Assembly: GCA_026120185.1 (NCBI GenBank) | Contig: JANUWF010001783.1 | Location: 6,231,001-6,295,000, forward strand | Origin: Voacanga thouarsii | Lineage: Eukaryota; Streptophyta; Magnoliopsida; Gentianales; Apocynaceae | DNA length: 64,000 nucleotides | Direction of reading: 5' to 3' | Part shown: positions 1 through 12,722 of the stretch, piece after piece | Position numbering within the stretch: the first letter of the stretch is position 1 | Layout of the letters: every line of letters begins with the position of its first letter | Notes under the pieces: generated by a model | The model's database searches: none | Seen by the model: the letters and a program-made list of their open reading frames with translations, nothing else | What the model was told of the DNA's origin: nothing | Program-made: the position numbers and the translations under genes

Positions 1-516
1 CAAATTTAACTATAACAACCTCAAAATAAAATCACAAATTGTACCAATATTTTTTGCACCAAAAAAAGCAAATAAAAAAAAAATCTCATCCTTTCCTAAT
101 TTAATTTTTTTTAAAAATTTTAAAAATAATCATCAACCTAAAAGCATTTCTTACTTATTTTGTCCTAGTTAGCTTTAATTTATTGGTGGTTGTCATTTTG
201 CATAAGCAAGAAAAGCCTTTAGGTGATGATAATTTTTTAGATTAGGGAAAGATGATAATTATTTTGTGACTTTGCTTTTTTTTTTGTGAGAAAAAACTAA
301 TTTTATTTTAGGTCTGTTATACTTGAATTGTATCTTATTTAAGTGTTGGCAAAGTTGTATATGATACGTTTAATTTGACGAAGTTGATTGAAATTTTAGT
401 TGAGAATTTATTGCAATTTACCTCCATTAAGTTGGGAGATAGTGACATTTTAATATCATAACTTGTAAGCGCTAGAAGTTCACAAATATTTCATGTACTA
501 AGTTCCCCCCACAAGG
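1..516. other. Unassigned AT-rich flank
   Basis: AT-rich sequence left of element A with homopolymer runs. I see no coding potential, LTR end or RNA gene. It is the pre-insertion target flank of element A, whose TSD GTTAT begins at 517. Confidence 0.5.
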
Positions 517-521
517 GTTAT

Positions 522-1570
522 TGATATAATCTTGGGGATGATTTTCTAGTGAATTTTGTGGCTAAATTTAGGGCAAAATGCAAGACCCATTAAAGAACTC
601 AAAACAATAGAATTTATGAAGAAACAAGACACCTAATTCAAATATTAGGACTCTAAGCCAAAATAAAGAACTTAAAACATTAGAAATGAAAATTAAGTCA
701 TCTAAATCACAACCAAAGACCCTTGATTTAAAAAGAAACCAAAAACACTTTGAAGAAGATGATTTAGGCAACCAACTTTACCTCCAACAAGAACCTCTGA
801 TTATCTACAACCTAAGACCTAAATTAGCAAACTAATTGATCTATCCTAAAAGTATTTATAAACTCAATACATAGGAAAGTATTAGATCCTAAGAATGATC
901 TTGATGTTCATGGGATTTACCCAAGAGGAATTACCCCTCAAAAGCTTTTAAGCAGACTTTTTGATTTATATCAATATTCAAAGTTGTTACATTGAAATGT
1001 TATAATACCATATGTATAGACACCTAAACCTAATTAAGGTGAGATGAAATCTCAGCCTTTCAAACTTTTAAAAGGTCCAAAATATCCCCATTACATGAAA
1101 AAAGTCGTGGGAATTAAATTAAAAACAAAAGTAAAACAAAACAAGAACAATCATCAAGACAGGGTTATGCCCGAAGTGACCTAGCGCCAGATCGACTGGA
1201 TGGACCTAGCGCTGGGCTCGCACTATTCTCCACACAGTCGGCTTTTCTTGTGTTTTCAGCCTCTTCTTGTGCTCCCTTATCCATTCACACTAATTGTTGT
1301 TCAAGTTTTGATCTTCTTAACCCTTCTTTGATCCTCCATCGCTTGACAACTTTTTTTATTCTTGATTTGTCTTCTTGAAGGTTTTTCAAGCTTCCCTTTG
1401 GCACCTACTTATTTACTATCTTCATATTCCTTAGCTTGGTGACTTTTTTGGCTTGAATCTTCCATTAAAAGCCTTCGTAATTTAAATTCTTCCTTGGCAC
1501 CATGGAATGCAGTTTGAATCTCTATCCCCATTCTTTAGCTTTAGCATGATGCTTGGGTAGATTACTCTCA
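522..1570 (-). repeat. Element A 3' LTR
   Basis: The repeat begins TGATATAATC and ends CTCTCA on the plus strand and aligns along its length with 3894-4965. It differs by several small indels and many substitutions, so the insertion is not young. The GTTAT duplication abuts its outer edge. Confidence 0.85.
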
Positions 1571-2390
1571 TTTTTCCCTTCTTGAAGATGATTCGTCTTT
1601 GAATTAACACCTGCATAAGATCTCAAACAAGAATCTTTTAGTGAAGATGAAAATATAAGTTTATACTCTCTCACATAAAGCTCATTTTTCCTCTCATCTT
1701 CACTTTTCTTCTTTGTAGCCTCCCTCTTATTATTTTCACTCTTCAAGCACAAGAAGGTTTCACTTATTTTATTTCCATCATTTTTCTTTTTTGTGCTCTC
1801 TTTAAGCTGTCCTTCTTGCCTCTCTTGTTTTGCCTTCTTTCTCAACTCTCTTCTTTTGTTGTCTTCTTCCCTCATGATATTAAGATCTTTAAGCACCTCA
1901 TTAGGGGATAGTGGAAGTAGTGTAATCTTCTTCCCATCTTTATTCAAAATATATTTATTCTTCCTCCTTTTGTGCGTCACATATCTATCAAACATCCATA
2001 ACCTTCCTAATAAATTATGCCCCACTTGCATTGAGAACACATCATATAGCACCACATCTTTATAGGTCTCCATATCAAACTCAACTTCAACTTGTTTATT
2101 TACTTTTACTTCACCATAATCACTCAACCAATTGAGTTTGTATGGTTTAGGATGTCTCATGGTTTCTAATCCCAAGTCTTCCACTAAGGTAGCACTTATC
2201 ACATTTGTGCAACTTTCCCCATCAATGATTATACTACAAGACTTTTGTTGGATAAGGTACCTAGTGTAAAAGATATTACTCCTTTGTGAATTCTCCTCAT
2301 TCTCAACATTATTCGCACTCTCAATCTTTCTAGCAACACCAATTAATAGAAAAACCTTCCCAACCTTAAGCTTTTCCTCACAACCCTATT
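1522..2390 (-). pseudogene. Element A aspartic protease (retropepsin) remnant
   Basis: Read from 2390 down to 1522, the frame contains the retropepsin active-site region IIDGESCTNV (usual IIDGGSCTNV), then the flap region and the second conserved block GHNLLGR before a basic, Lys/Glu-rich stretch. In Ty3/gypsy elements this enzyme cuts the Gag-Pol polyprotein. The frame is open from about 2380 and starts after an in-frame TAG. It runs through the polypurine tract into the LTR and stops at 1522, which shows that the region coding for RT, RNase H and integrase was deleted and the protease frame now reads into the LTR. Nonfunctional alone. Confidence 0.75.
1571..1583 (-). other. Element A polypurine tract
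   Basis: Read on the minus strand this is AAGAAGGGAAAAA, directly against the LTR start TGAGAG. That is where plus-strand DNA synthesis is primed in LTR retrotransposons, and it fixes the orientation of element A. Confidence 0.7.
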
Positions 2391-2445
2391 CTTCTCTAAG
2401 ATTTTGGGTTGTTCTTAACGATTATTTTGGTTGCTTTTTTTCCCC

Positions 2446-2821
2446 CTAGTTTAGTGAATGTTGAAAAATGGAATTGGTATATGTGGACTTCTTAAGATAG
2501 GTCCATTTCCTTGCACCCCTCAATTTCTTTCCTTCATGTATTCTTTTCCCTAACCCCAAAGTTTTCCTTTCTCTTCCCTTTGTTAGAATTTTTTGATAAC
2601 CTCCCATAAAAAGTTCTCCACATCCCTTAATTGGTTGCTCATATAATGGGGGGTGGGGGTTTGTACTCATTTTTCACTCTAAGGCTATCTCCCATTTTTG
2701 CATTCATTGAGGTTTGGCTTTTGTTAGATTTCATCCCCTCAATATCCCTCCTCATACCTTCCATTTTTGCTTGGAAAATTTTAAAGGCGGTTTGAATATC
2801 AAATGAAGTTCCTTGGGACAT
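2446..2821 (-). pseudogene. Element A probable gag remnant
   Basis: Two short overlapping minus-strand frames (2821-2639 and 2670-2446) lie between the priming site and the protease, where gag belongs. The first starts MSQGTSFDIQTAF and is rich in Met/Lys. I see no zinc knuckle and no clear capsid motif, so the call rests on position and should be treated as weak. Confidence 0.35.
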
Positions 2822-3874
2822 TGTATTGAGAATTTTTAAGGGTTCTCAGTTAGAAAATTGGATAAAAGGAGAAAGTAATTTCTCACAATCACTCATTCTC
2901 GTGTATCCACCCAAGAATTAATGCTCAACCCTCGTGTTTAACTCTCCCTTGGCTTTTAACAAGAATAAGGTCACATTCTTACCTTTTTCAAGCACTCAAT
3001 TTCCTCAATGAATTCTTTCCACAAAAATCTCCCCAATTGCTTAGGTGCTAATCCAAACTTAACAAGTTTACTAACCCTCTAAGGATAATCAACTAGACTT
3101 AGATGAAAGTTTAATCATCAACAACAATGAGCTTCAAGGGGTTTATATCAAGAGTCAATGAATTCAAGATAGTTCAACAACTTCAATGACTAAGGAATGG
3201 GTGAATGGACAATACCTAACAAGATTTTCAATGAAGTATTAGAAGTTCAAGAACATAGCACTTAAGAATAAGAGTAAGAATTCAACAACTACAATGATTT
3301 CAATTGGTCAAGAAATTCTCCAAAAACATGAGTTCTCAAGAGTCTAACAATAAAGAAAAGTGTTGACAAAAAAATTGATCACAATTTCAAGGCTCTAAGT
3401 CCAATCAAACAAAATATCAAACACTTGAGGTGTAACTTCGTAACTCCAAGGGTTTCAAAATTTTCACATTTGTAGTAACCTAAAATCTCAAGAATCACAA
3501 GAAAAATTAATCTCCAATGATTATACTAACATCAAGGAATAATTTCTCAACAAGTAGAAGTAAAAAATATGAGTTTTATAGTTCATAAATTTAGCATGAA
3601 AATGAGTTGCGGGATTCTTTTTTTGCTCAACAAATTTGCAGTAAAGAAACCCAAAAAACTACAAGATTTATGCAATTTAAAGCTTCAAATAACCACTTAA
3701 ACATCAACCCAACATACAAGATCAATTTCTCAATAAGAAAATTAAGAAAAATCAAAGTTTTGAAGACTTTTTTGAAGCACCTATTCCTTAGTGATGAGTT
3801 TGCTCTATTTTTCTTAAAACTTTGAAGCCTTTGTCTTAAAGAACCAAGCCTTGATAAGAATCAAAACTTTCCTT

Positions 3875-3886
3875 GCTTTGATACCA
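3875..3886 (-). other. Element A primer-binding site
   Basis: On the minus strand TGGTATCAAAGC lies 7 nt inside the 5' LTR. It is one base from TGGTATCAGAGC, which pairs with the 3' end of plant initiator Met-tRNA. Confidence 0.8.
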
Positions 3887-3893
3887 AACTATT

Positions 3894-4965
3894 TGATATG
3901 ATCTTGGGGCTAATTTTCTGGTGAATTTCGTGGTTAAATTTAGGGAAAAATGCAAGACCCATTAAAGAACTCAAAACAGTGGAATTGATGAAGAAACAAG
4001 ACACTCAATTCAACTATTATGACCCTAAACTACAAGAAAGAACTTAGAATACTAGAAATGATAATTAAGTCATTCAAATCACACCCAAAGACCCTTGATT
4101 CAAAAAGAAACCAAAAACACTTTGAAGAAGATGATTTAGGCAACCGACTTTACCTCCAACAAGAACCTTAAATTATCTATAACCTAAGATCCAAATTAAC
4201 AAGCTAATTGATCTATCTTAAAAGTATTTATAGACTCAATTCCCAAGAGGAATCACCTCTCAAAAGCTCTCAAGGAGACTTTTTGATTTTTATCAATATT
4301 CAAAGTTGTTATATTAAAATGTTATAATGCCATATATATAGGTATTTAAACCTAAATAAGGTGAGATAAAATCTCAGCTTTTCAAACCTTTAAAAGGTCT
4401 AAAATATTCCCATTACAAAATAAAAGTCGTGATAATTAAATTAAAAACTAAAGTAAAACAAAATAAAAAAAATTATCAAAATAGGATTGTGCCTGAAGTG
4501 ACCTGGCACCAGGTCGACTAGATAGGCCTGGTGTCGGGTTGGATCTGCTAATATTGGCCAACGGGCCGAGAGGGCTTGTCGCCAGGTAGGCTTGTTGAGC
4601 CTGGTACCGAGCCCACAATATTCTCCACACAGCCGACTTTTCTTATGTTTCCAGCCTCCTTTTTGTGCTTCCTTGGCCCTCGACACTAATTGTTGTTCAA
4701 GCTTTGATCTTCTTGGCCCTTCCTTGATCCCCATCGCTTGACAACTTTCTTGATTCTTGTTTTATCTTCTTGAAGGTCTTTCAATCTTTCTTTTGGCACA
4801 CATTTCTTTACTATTTTCATATTTCTTGGTTTGGTGGTTTGTTTGGCTTGAATTCTTCATTTAAAGCCTTCGTAATTTAAATTCTTTCTTGGCACCATGG
4901 AACGTTGTTTGAATCTCCATCTCCATTCTTTAGCTTTAGCATGATGCTTAGGTAGATTCCTTTAA
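3894..4965 (-). repeat. Element A 5' LTR
   Basis: Partner of 522-1570. The last 75 bp and the TSD beside it were later caught in a 163-bp tandem duplication (4891-5216). Confidence 0.85.
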
Positions 4966-5216
4966 GTTATATTAGGTATTGTTAGCCTAAAGGACTTTCT
5001 CCTGTATTTTGACAAATGACAAACATTGATGTGGAGTAAAATATCTGATTTGTGGCACCATGGAACGTGGTTTGAATCTCCATCTCCATTCTTTAGCTTT
5101 AGCATGATGCTTAGGTAGATTCCTTTAAGTTATATTAGGTATTGTTAGCCCAAAGGACTTTCTCCTGTATTTTGACAAATGACAAACATTGATGTGGAGT
5201 AACATATCTGATTTGT
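4891..5216. repeat. 163-bp tandem duplication across the A/B junction
   Basis: 4891-5053 and 5054-5216 are near-identical copies with a 163-bp period. Each contains the last 75 bp of the element A LTR, the TSD GTTAT, a 9-bp spacer and the first 74 bp of the element B LTR. The duplication therefore post-dates both insertions. It makes the true start of B ambiguous: TGTTAGCC occurs at 4980 and 5143. Confidence 0.9.
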
Positions 5217-8200
5217 ATATGATAGGATTGTTAGGTATCTCAGGCTCGTATCCTATATGGCGCAGTGAAAAATAAAACGAGATACTGTCCCAAGATTCAC
5301 ATATGTGTGGAAAACAAGACATAAAGATAACAAAGGTAACAGCTTTTTACCTTTCTTTGATTGTTCGAAGAACAAAATTTTCTTCGTCAAGTTGAGGCGC
5401 GATCCAGCAATCCTCTTGATCAAACACTATGAGAGTTAAACGTCCAACCACTATAATCACAGTGTGTGATTATCTCTAATAGTATTCCACACAAAGGAAC
5501 ACTCAAGCACCAAAATTTCCTGTGCTAGCAGAAAAAAGATGGCGGCTAGGGTTTCTCAAGAACAATCGTGAGAGAGAGAGAAGAGAAAAATTGTGTGCCT
5601 TAGGGTTTGGAGTTATTTTCGTGTCTTACACTTTTATAGGGTTTTGTGTGTTATATCCTCATATTACACGAAATCCCCCTCAAAATATACTCCAATCTCA
5701 GAATTCTAAAACAGTTAGAATTCTCTAATTGTAATTGGAAATATCAAGTTCTCACAATTGTAATTTGGACCATTAATTATAACTAATTATAATTTGGCCT
5801 CAACAACTTCTCTTTCTCGCAATTAACCCCACTATGTTATCAAATAACATCTTGAGTATATAATCCTCTATTGTGTATGACCTATTAAGTTTCCTAGTCA
5901 ATTGGTAGCGAATATGAATTAATCCAAACGTCTTTGAGATTAATAATCCATAATTAATTAGAATTAATCATATTAATTCTAATCAGGATTGATTTATTAA
6001 TGTATCAATTAATAAACCCATATTCTCAGATCATGAGCGGTATCTAGCAACACATTATGGCCACCTAAGAGTCCAGAAAGTCAAGTGGCTTGACATGAAC
6101 CTTTCAATAACAAACTAAAGTGCAATTAATTCATTTCACCATACAATATCTCCTTCGGTTTGGAGTACGAAATTAGTGCCAATTCCCTCCAGAATTAATT
6201 CTGGCCCGGATACAATAGTACTTGTACTAGGAATCCACTACTCTAGATGTGTTTCAATTGAAACTGTTTCCAATACACAATCATCTTGGCCAAGGACTTC
6301 TCGAATAGTAATTCCTACAAGTGACCGTGAGATATTTGCTCCTACTATTAAGAGTGGTGAATCCTTTATTGACCCTCTCAACTACTTTCGTTTACCTCAC
6401 AATGTACCCAATATTCATTCCATAGGCAGCCCTCGATCGAGCTCCAGAGATCAGAATTAAAGTACAATACTCAACAAACAAAGTATCTTGGAGATCTCAA
6501 GTTTAAGGATACTTGCACGTTTACTATATTGAGATTATATCACTGGCACTAAATAGTTATCCATGTGATTATCTCAAAGCTAGGTCATCCAATGAACTTG
6601 TTCAATTAACAAGCATTCATGTGTTAACTTTGAGTATCTTAATACTCATGGATATGAGAACCACAGCCCGATCAAATCAGGAAGTCTAACACATGCTAGT
6701 CTTCAAGCATTAATGATGTCATGTCTTATTAATACTATGACTAGGGACTATTTAAGTACTAACACCATACAATGTAGTAGAAATCTCATATCATGATCTC
6801 TATCATAATTTTCTTAACACAGTGTTGTACTAGAGACTTTATCGAATAGTTATATTACTTAAAAGTAAATAAAAGAAATTGTAAGATAAATAATGCCTTT
6901 TATTAAAATAAAATGTGTCATATACAATGTACAAGTGATTGCCTCTAGGGCACAACACTAACAAGGATTTTTGGATTATGGAATGTTTGACCATGGTTCT
7001 TCAAGTCTTACAAATAGAATTGCAAAGTAACTCATAGATATTGAAGTGCAAGAAAAATTGATCAAGTCAAGATCCTATCTAAAGGAGTTGCATACCATGA
7101 AGATTTTTGAAGAATCGTAGACTAGAAAATTATGGTCAAGATATTTTTTGTATTTCCTATGTCTCTTCACCTTAAGTTCAATTTATTTCATATTGAAGCA
7201 CCCAAAGTCATTTCAAAAAGAGGGTATTTTTTTTAATCCAGGTTTTAACCATAAAAAGAATTTTAGAAGAAAAGTTTTTTTTTTATTTTATAAAACCTTG
7301 GTTGGGTCGTTTTTGAATAGACCTTTGAATTCAAAACATTTATCTAATGTCTGTTTCCAAAGTGCCTAAATCTAAAATTATTCAAAATATACTTCTTGGC
7401 ATAAAGTGTTGTTTTGGACACACTTTTTGGATACACAGTTTTTCATTGTGTGAGTCTAAAATTCTGCAAAATCTGACAACAATAAGTAGCCATTATAGTC
7501 CTAATTTTTGCCTTTATAAAATCCATTTAAATGTAATTTTCAGTAGGGATTTGTACTAACACTTTCAAAAACATCCTAAGCCTCTTGAAAAATAAAAATT
7601 CTCAATCTACATTGTGCTTCAAAGTGAGATATATTGTTGTAAAGGTAAAAAGGAAAAGCTGCTCTAGGTTGTGTATATCTGCTCAATCTGTGAGCTATTT
7701 CTGTATTTTCTCTTTAATTTGAATCGTGTTAAGGTTTGGAAAGTAAAATTCAGTTGTGGTAAGTCTTGATTGTTGGGTGTATAGAGGTTGAGAGTAAAAT
7801 CAAGTATGGTAACCCTCTATTGTAAGATTGGTGTTGCCTACCACCATTGATTTGGAAAAAGGTTTTAGTGGCTGGGTTAAAATCCTTAAGTGCGTGCTTA
7901 AGGTAGTGGATGTAGATCATTTAATGATTGAACCACTATAAATCTTTGGGTCTATTCTCGTGCATTTATTTCGAATTTTATGACTATAATTTTACTATTC
8001 ATCTGATTAGAAAACATAGCATTCCTATCTGCATTTATTGATTTGGCTAAAGATATTTATGTTAAAGAGTAAATCGGTTGATGATGCATTAACTATCTTC
8101 TTTGACATAGTCTATTTTCTCGTGATTTAGTAGAACTTTAAAAAATCCCTGACTGCATTTAAAGCTACACAGAAAGATCATTTTTTAAACACACCCATTT

Positions 8201-8286
8201 TTTTTTTGTTTCTTCCTTGACGTTCGAAAGACTGAGAAAATTTGTATTTGTTTGCCATAAACCTTATTCACCCCTTCTAAGGTTTA
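5143..8286 (+). repeat. Element B 5' LTR, split by solo LTR B1
   Basis: The LTR parts are 5143-5228 and 6969-8286, about 1.4 kb after removal of B1. The first part matches 36322 onward and 61017 onward. The second part holds the motif near 7940 common to copia LTRs (a GAACCACTATAAATC-like string) and ends GGTTTA just before the priming site. Confidence 0.8.
5229..6963 (-). mobile_element. B1: solo copia LTR, 1735 bp
   Basis: The ends are perfect 6-bp inverted termini, TGTTAG and CTAACA. AGGAT at 5224-5228 recurs at 6964-6968 as the TSD. No internal domain, priming site or second LTR is present, so it is a solo LTR left by LTR-LTR recombination. A TATA-like CCTATAAAAG near 5633-5642 on the minus strand and a minus-strand start resembling other copia LTRs (GTGCCCTAGAGGCAAT) give the orientation. 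Confidence 0.9.
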
Positions 8287-8291
8287 TGAAT

Positions 8292-8303
8292 TGGTATCAA
8301 AAT
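8292..8303 (+). other. Element B primer-binding site
   Basis: TGGTATCAAAAT, 5 nt after the 5' LTR end, matches the initiator Met-tRNA complement at 10 of 12 positions. It marks the start of the internal domain. Confidence 0.75.
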
Positions 8304-8351
8304 GTTGGTCTACATTGTTTTCGGCTTAACAACCTTGTAGGAAAGATCTGG

Positions 8352-8996
8352 ATGGTAAACATTTCATCATTACCATACATTGAAGGGTCCTCAACAAATG
8401 GACACCCATTGTTCAATGGAAGCAATTATACCTTCCCAAAAAATAGAATAAAGATCTACGTATGCTCGATTAATTTTGACCTATGGAATCTAATTGAAAA
8501 ATGACCATTTGTTCCATTCAAAATTGTTAAAAACAGAAAAGAGCCTAAATAGAGTGCTGAATATGACAGTGAGGATACTTAAAAAAATGACCTTGAATTT
8601 TCAGGTAATGAATATGCTGTGTTGTGCCCTTGATGCTAATAAATACAACCAGGTTAGTGGTTGTGATTCAATTTATGAAATATGAAAATTATTTGAAGTC
8701 TCTTATGAGGGGACAAATTAAGTAAAAGAATCAAAGTTAGGACTCTTGGTCTGTGACTCTAAGTTGTTTATCATGAAACTAAATGAGAACATAGCTAATA
8801 TGTTCACTAGATTCACAAACATTATGATGGATTAAAGGCATATGGGAAAATCTATTCCCTTAGAGAGCAAAACAGGAAAATACTCGATGCATTGCCAAAA
8901 AGCTGGCAGCCTAAAACCTTGGTTGTGGAAGAATCTAAAGACTTGAATAACCTACCAACTAAAGAACTAATTGGGTCTCTCTTGACTCATAAAATG
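8352..8996 (+). pseudogene. Element B gag, 5' part
   Basis: The ATG at 8352 opens a copia Gag start with the conserved LFNGSNYTF and DLWNLIEK motifs. The frame is broken near 8503 and resumes in other frames with CCALDANKYNQV, a region ending DALPKSWQPK (about 8892) and LTHKM at 8996. Gag forms the virus-like particle. The gene is cut between LTHKM and KLKRFQEY by insertion B2 and continues at 14837. Confidence 0.8.
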
Positions 8997-9699
8997 TGTA
9001 ACACCTCTACTAAAGGTAACAACGGAAGCATATCAACACCGGGTGTCGCCCCGTCTAGTTATCCAGACATGGGGTCTTTATAACAAAAGATCTAATAGAG
9101 TATTATCCAAAAGGGAAATGTCTGGACCTATTCTGCTGTCACTGTGGTATCATCCTCTATCTGTAGGTTCTTCCAACTCTGGATCCTACAAAAAGGTAAG
9201 ATAAAAGACACGTATGAGTGAAAAATCACTCAGTAAGTCCCGTGTGTGCTAGTGTTTTATCAAAGAGGCAGAGTACACAAAACTTTTATGAAATAACATA
9301 TCATTTGTTCATTAGAAATGAATCCAAAACTCTTTAATGAAGAGTGTATTCAGAACTCAATCATTTTTGGAAAAATTGTATTTCATTTTTCAAATCATTG
9401 CCCCAGTTTTCGAAATACAGGCACTTCTCTAACAGAAGATCGGCCTGTACGCAAGTCCCGCAGTCCTTACCTTCGGCTACACGATTTTTTGTGCCAGGGA
9501 CTACGCCTTAAAGCACGTCACTGGTGTCATCCGGAATGGTAAGCGTAAAAATATACCTCATCTTGTACTTAGGGATCTTTTACTTGCCACCATAAGCTAG
9601 GGTCCCAATCCTGATATCAATCACCATCCAGGTGGCAAGGGATTGAACACACCAAGTGTACCCGCCCGGTATCATGTGAACAATCCACCATCATAATCA

Positions 9700-11743
9700 T
9701 GAGGGACAGAAAACAGAAGGCAGCATGCTTGAACGGGAAAAAAAACCAGAGAAAAACCGCAAGCCTTAAAGGCCACACGGAAGCGTAAAGATCATTCCTT
9801 TACGTACTTTAAACCTACTAGGTTGAGTAGGAGTGGATTGAACGACAAGAATCGCTTCGCCTTGCACACTTAAAGAAGCTTCCGGTTGAAAACCCTCTAG
9901 CCTCCTACTTCGCCTTGTTTGCATGAACGTCAAGCCTTTTAGCTCTCAGAATATACCTCCGCCCAACCTCTAGTCGGTGAATACAATGGGGAAGAAGAAC
10001 GGTCTCAAATCTCCTTGGTTCTCTTGCTATTGATTAGCAAGGAAACAAGAACAAGAGGCTGCACAAAAACACTCACGAGAGGGAGAGAGAGCTTTGTGAC
10101 TTTCGTGAGGCTAGAGAGAAAAGCTAGGGAAAAATTAGGATTTTCTATCTACCAGAGTCTTGTTTATTATTAGCCAAAACTAGGACTCAAATATCTGATA
10201 AACATATCCCCGGGATATCAAATTTTAAACATCCGGAAGTTATCCTGAGAATAAGTTTGGCTTAAACCCTAAACTCATCTGAACCGTATCTGGAAAAAAT
10301 CCTACGGTCCAAGCTATTGGACCGAAATAATTTTATTATTTTTCTTGGACCCAAAAGGCCCAAAATAATAAACATTAATTATTTATTTCCTGGGTTATAT
10401 AAATAACACAATAAATAATTAATGAGCCAAAATAAACCAAAATAATTAATCTTTAATTATTTATTTCTTGGGCTTATATAAATAACCCAATAAATAATTA
10501 AGCATTAATTATTTCCCCTAGTTTAAGCCCATGTTAATTTCCTAATTATTCATACTGGACCTAGGCCCTGAATAATTAATTAACTAATTAAACTAGATAA
10601 TTAATTTCTCTCAACTCTTATTTTTATTTTATTTATTTATTTTATTCCAATCTAACAATAAATTAGACATCCTGAATAAAGTACAATAAAATAAAATAAA
10701 ATAAAATTCTCTTGAACTGAGACCAATTCCTCAACCCAAAATTAGTTAGGACTTATGGGCTATTCCGAGGACCAAAAAGACACATCGCCTTGGCTGCTAA
10801 AATAATCAAAATACCCCTGCTATATAAATAGCTGTATTTTACAATTTAAATATTTCATAATATCACCACAAGGAAATATTGACCCCAAGGACAATGCTGC
10901 ATTAGCAAAGTCTCTGACCTATAGGTGACATGACTAAAATATCCCTCTACACATCGCCGTACATTTAGAGAGGAAGAAGTGTACTAACACTCCTCTAAAT
11001 GACATCTACCATCCTTAGGCTTCTAGTCTAATGATCCACGACTTCCTAGAGTGTTTTCGCTTTCCAAGGGAGCTACCCTAAAGCAAACATTCGATTCATG
11101 TTTCCCAGGGCCCTGGACATTTCAGACTATTCGGACAACCACAAGGGGCGATATAGTGCAGAAACTTTCTTGTACAAGTCTGTCTTAACTAACTAGTTAC
11201 ATATACCCAATACACAAGTATATTGGTTCTACTATAGAACCTCAGCTATAGCATATCAAAGCATATGCTTCCAGCTTCGTCAGACCACCAACTTATACTT
11301 AAGTCGTAGAGTACTAGTCCACGCTGTAGCGGTAGTAGTCTAGGTTTCTATCATATAGTACTTTTAGAAATCACTACTACAGGTCCTGTCCTACGTATTT
11401 GAAATACGCTTATGTCATGAAGTGAGTGGACTACTCACTGGCTAAAGGTAAGCCATTCTCCATTTGGAATTCATAACATAATAACCTAAATATAATGAGA
11501 TTCCTAGTCTCATCAATAGGTTAAGAACAAATGTTTATGTGTTAAATAACCCGTGATTCATACCTTAATGTGAAAGACCACCATTGACATGGATCACTTA
11601 TTTAAACACAATGGGTCTGTTCCAAATGAAAATTGTGCACAAACAAAAAGTAAATTCACAAAAACTTTCTGAAAATAAATTCTTTTATTAAAATATTCGA
11701 TTTTACATCAGAAATCTAGTCTAAGAGGGCATACAATCCAACA
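9700..11743 (-). mobile_element. B2a: solo copia LTR of the element D family
   Basis: The plus-strand ends are TGAGGG and CCAACA; AATCA at 9695-9699 repeats at 11744-11748. The reverse complement aligns with the D LTRs (44741-46602 and 52106-53957) over long stretches, for example 11160-11700. There is no internal domain, so it is a solo LTR of 2044 bp. A GAGAGAGAG-rich stretch near 10080 lies in the transcribed leader. Confidence 0.88.
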
Positions 11744-12619
11744 AATCAATAGGCAATTGCCAAGCTCAAAATGGCTAGCCAGGACGACTCATCTCAATGT
11801 CCTGTCGCCCTGTTTGGAGTAAGACAATCTCCAGAATTGATCAGGTTACTTGGAGTCATCTATCTCTATCATGGGCTAGTACAAAAATCAAAGTCCTTAC
11901 TGAGTACTCAATGTCACCAACCCCGTCTGACTAATCAGGCCTAAAGGTTATCTGATCTCACAAAATTTTCATATCAAAACAATTTTTGGGGCAAAACAAC
12001 ATTTTTCCAAAATCATGATGAAACCAGATAAAGGGTTCTATTCACACATCAAAACGTGTTCCCAAGAGTAACCGGGTCATTTTTCCCTTATACGATCACA
12101 AAAGTCATTTTCAAGGGTATTCAGGTCATTTTACCAATACCCGATTCCAAAAGACTTTTCGAGGGTATTAGGGTCATTTTTCTCTTATCCGATTTGAAAA
12201 ATATTCACAAGAGTTCCAATAAGGATATTTTGGTCATTTACCGAATACTCGAGTTCCAAAGGTTTTCATAAAATATTCCAATAAGGATATTTGGAACATT
12301 TTTCAAATACTCGATTCCAAAAAGGAACTTATTTAAAGGAATCCAAAATTCTAATTCCAAAAGAGGATTAAATTCAATGTTTCCAAACATATTTTCATAA
12401 AATGTCCCAAACGGTATATAATATAACATTTCATGGAAAAACAAAGCACACTAACTTTAGAAAGAGTTTTAGAAATCCAAGGGACTCACCTCGTGTCCTA
12501 AGCAACCATTTCCATTCACGACTGTTTAGCCTCCGTTCCTATAGTTTTTGACATTTGGTTGGCCATTTGTCACTAAACCTACACCAAGTATCGTTTTCGG
12601 GTCAATTCATGTTTGGCCG

Positions 12620-12722
12620 AAAAATAGTCGACATGTCCGACGATTAGCCGACGTTTAACTGTCGTTTAGCCGATGGGGCCGATGGTTAGCTGACGAGGCC
12701 GACGGTTAGCCGACGGTCAAGG
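12620..12722. repeat. Degenerate GCCGACGGTTA minisatellite in B2
   Basis: About seven imperfect copies of an 11-14 bp unit with core GCCGA(T/C)G(G)TTAGC lie in a row within the B2 LTR. It is GC-richer than its surroundings. No function is assigned. Confidence 0.6.

Larger units (their letters stand above)
522..4965 (-). mobile_element. Element A: Ty3/gypsy LTR retrotransposon, internally deleted
   Basis: Two direct repeats of about 1.05 kb (522-1570 and 3894-4965) bracket 2.3 kb of internal DNA. On the plus strand the LTR starts TGATAT and ends CA (left copy) or AA (right copy). GTTAT at 517-521 and again at 4966-4970 is a 5-bp TSD. The minus-strand order is 5' LTR (right copy), priming site at 3886-3875, a gag remnant, an aspartic protease, a purine-rich tract, then 3' LTR (left copy). 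RT, RNase H and integrase, normally about 3 kb more, are missing, so this is a deletion derivative that cannot move by itself. Confidence 0.85.

Noticed and set aside
6176..6460. 94-codon plus-strand frame in solo LTR B1
   Set aside because: It runs antisense within an LTR, has no domain and no element of this type codes there.
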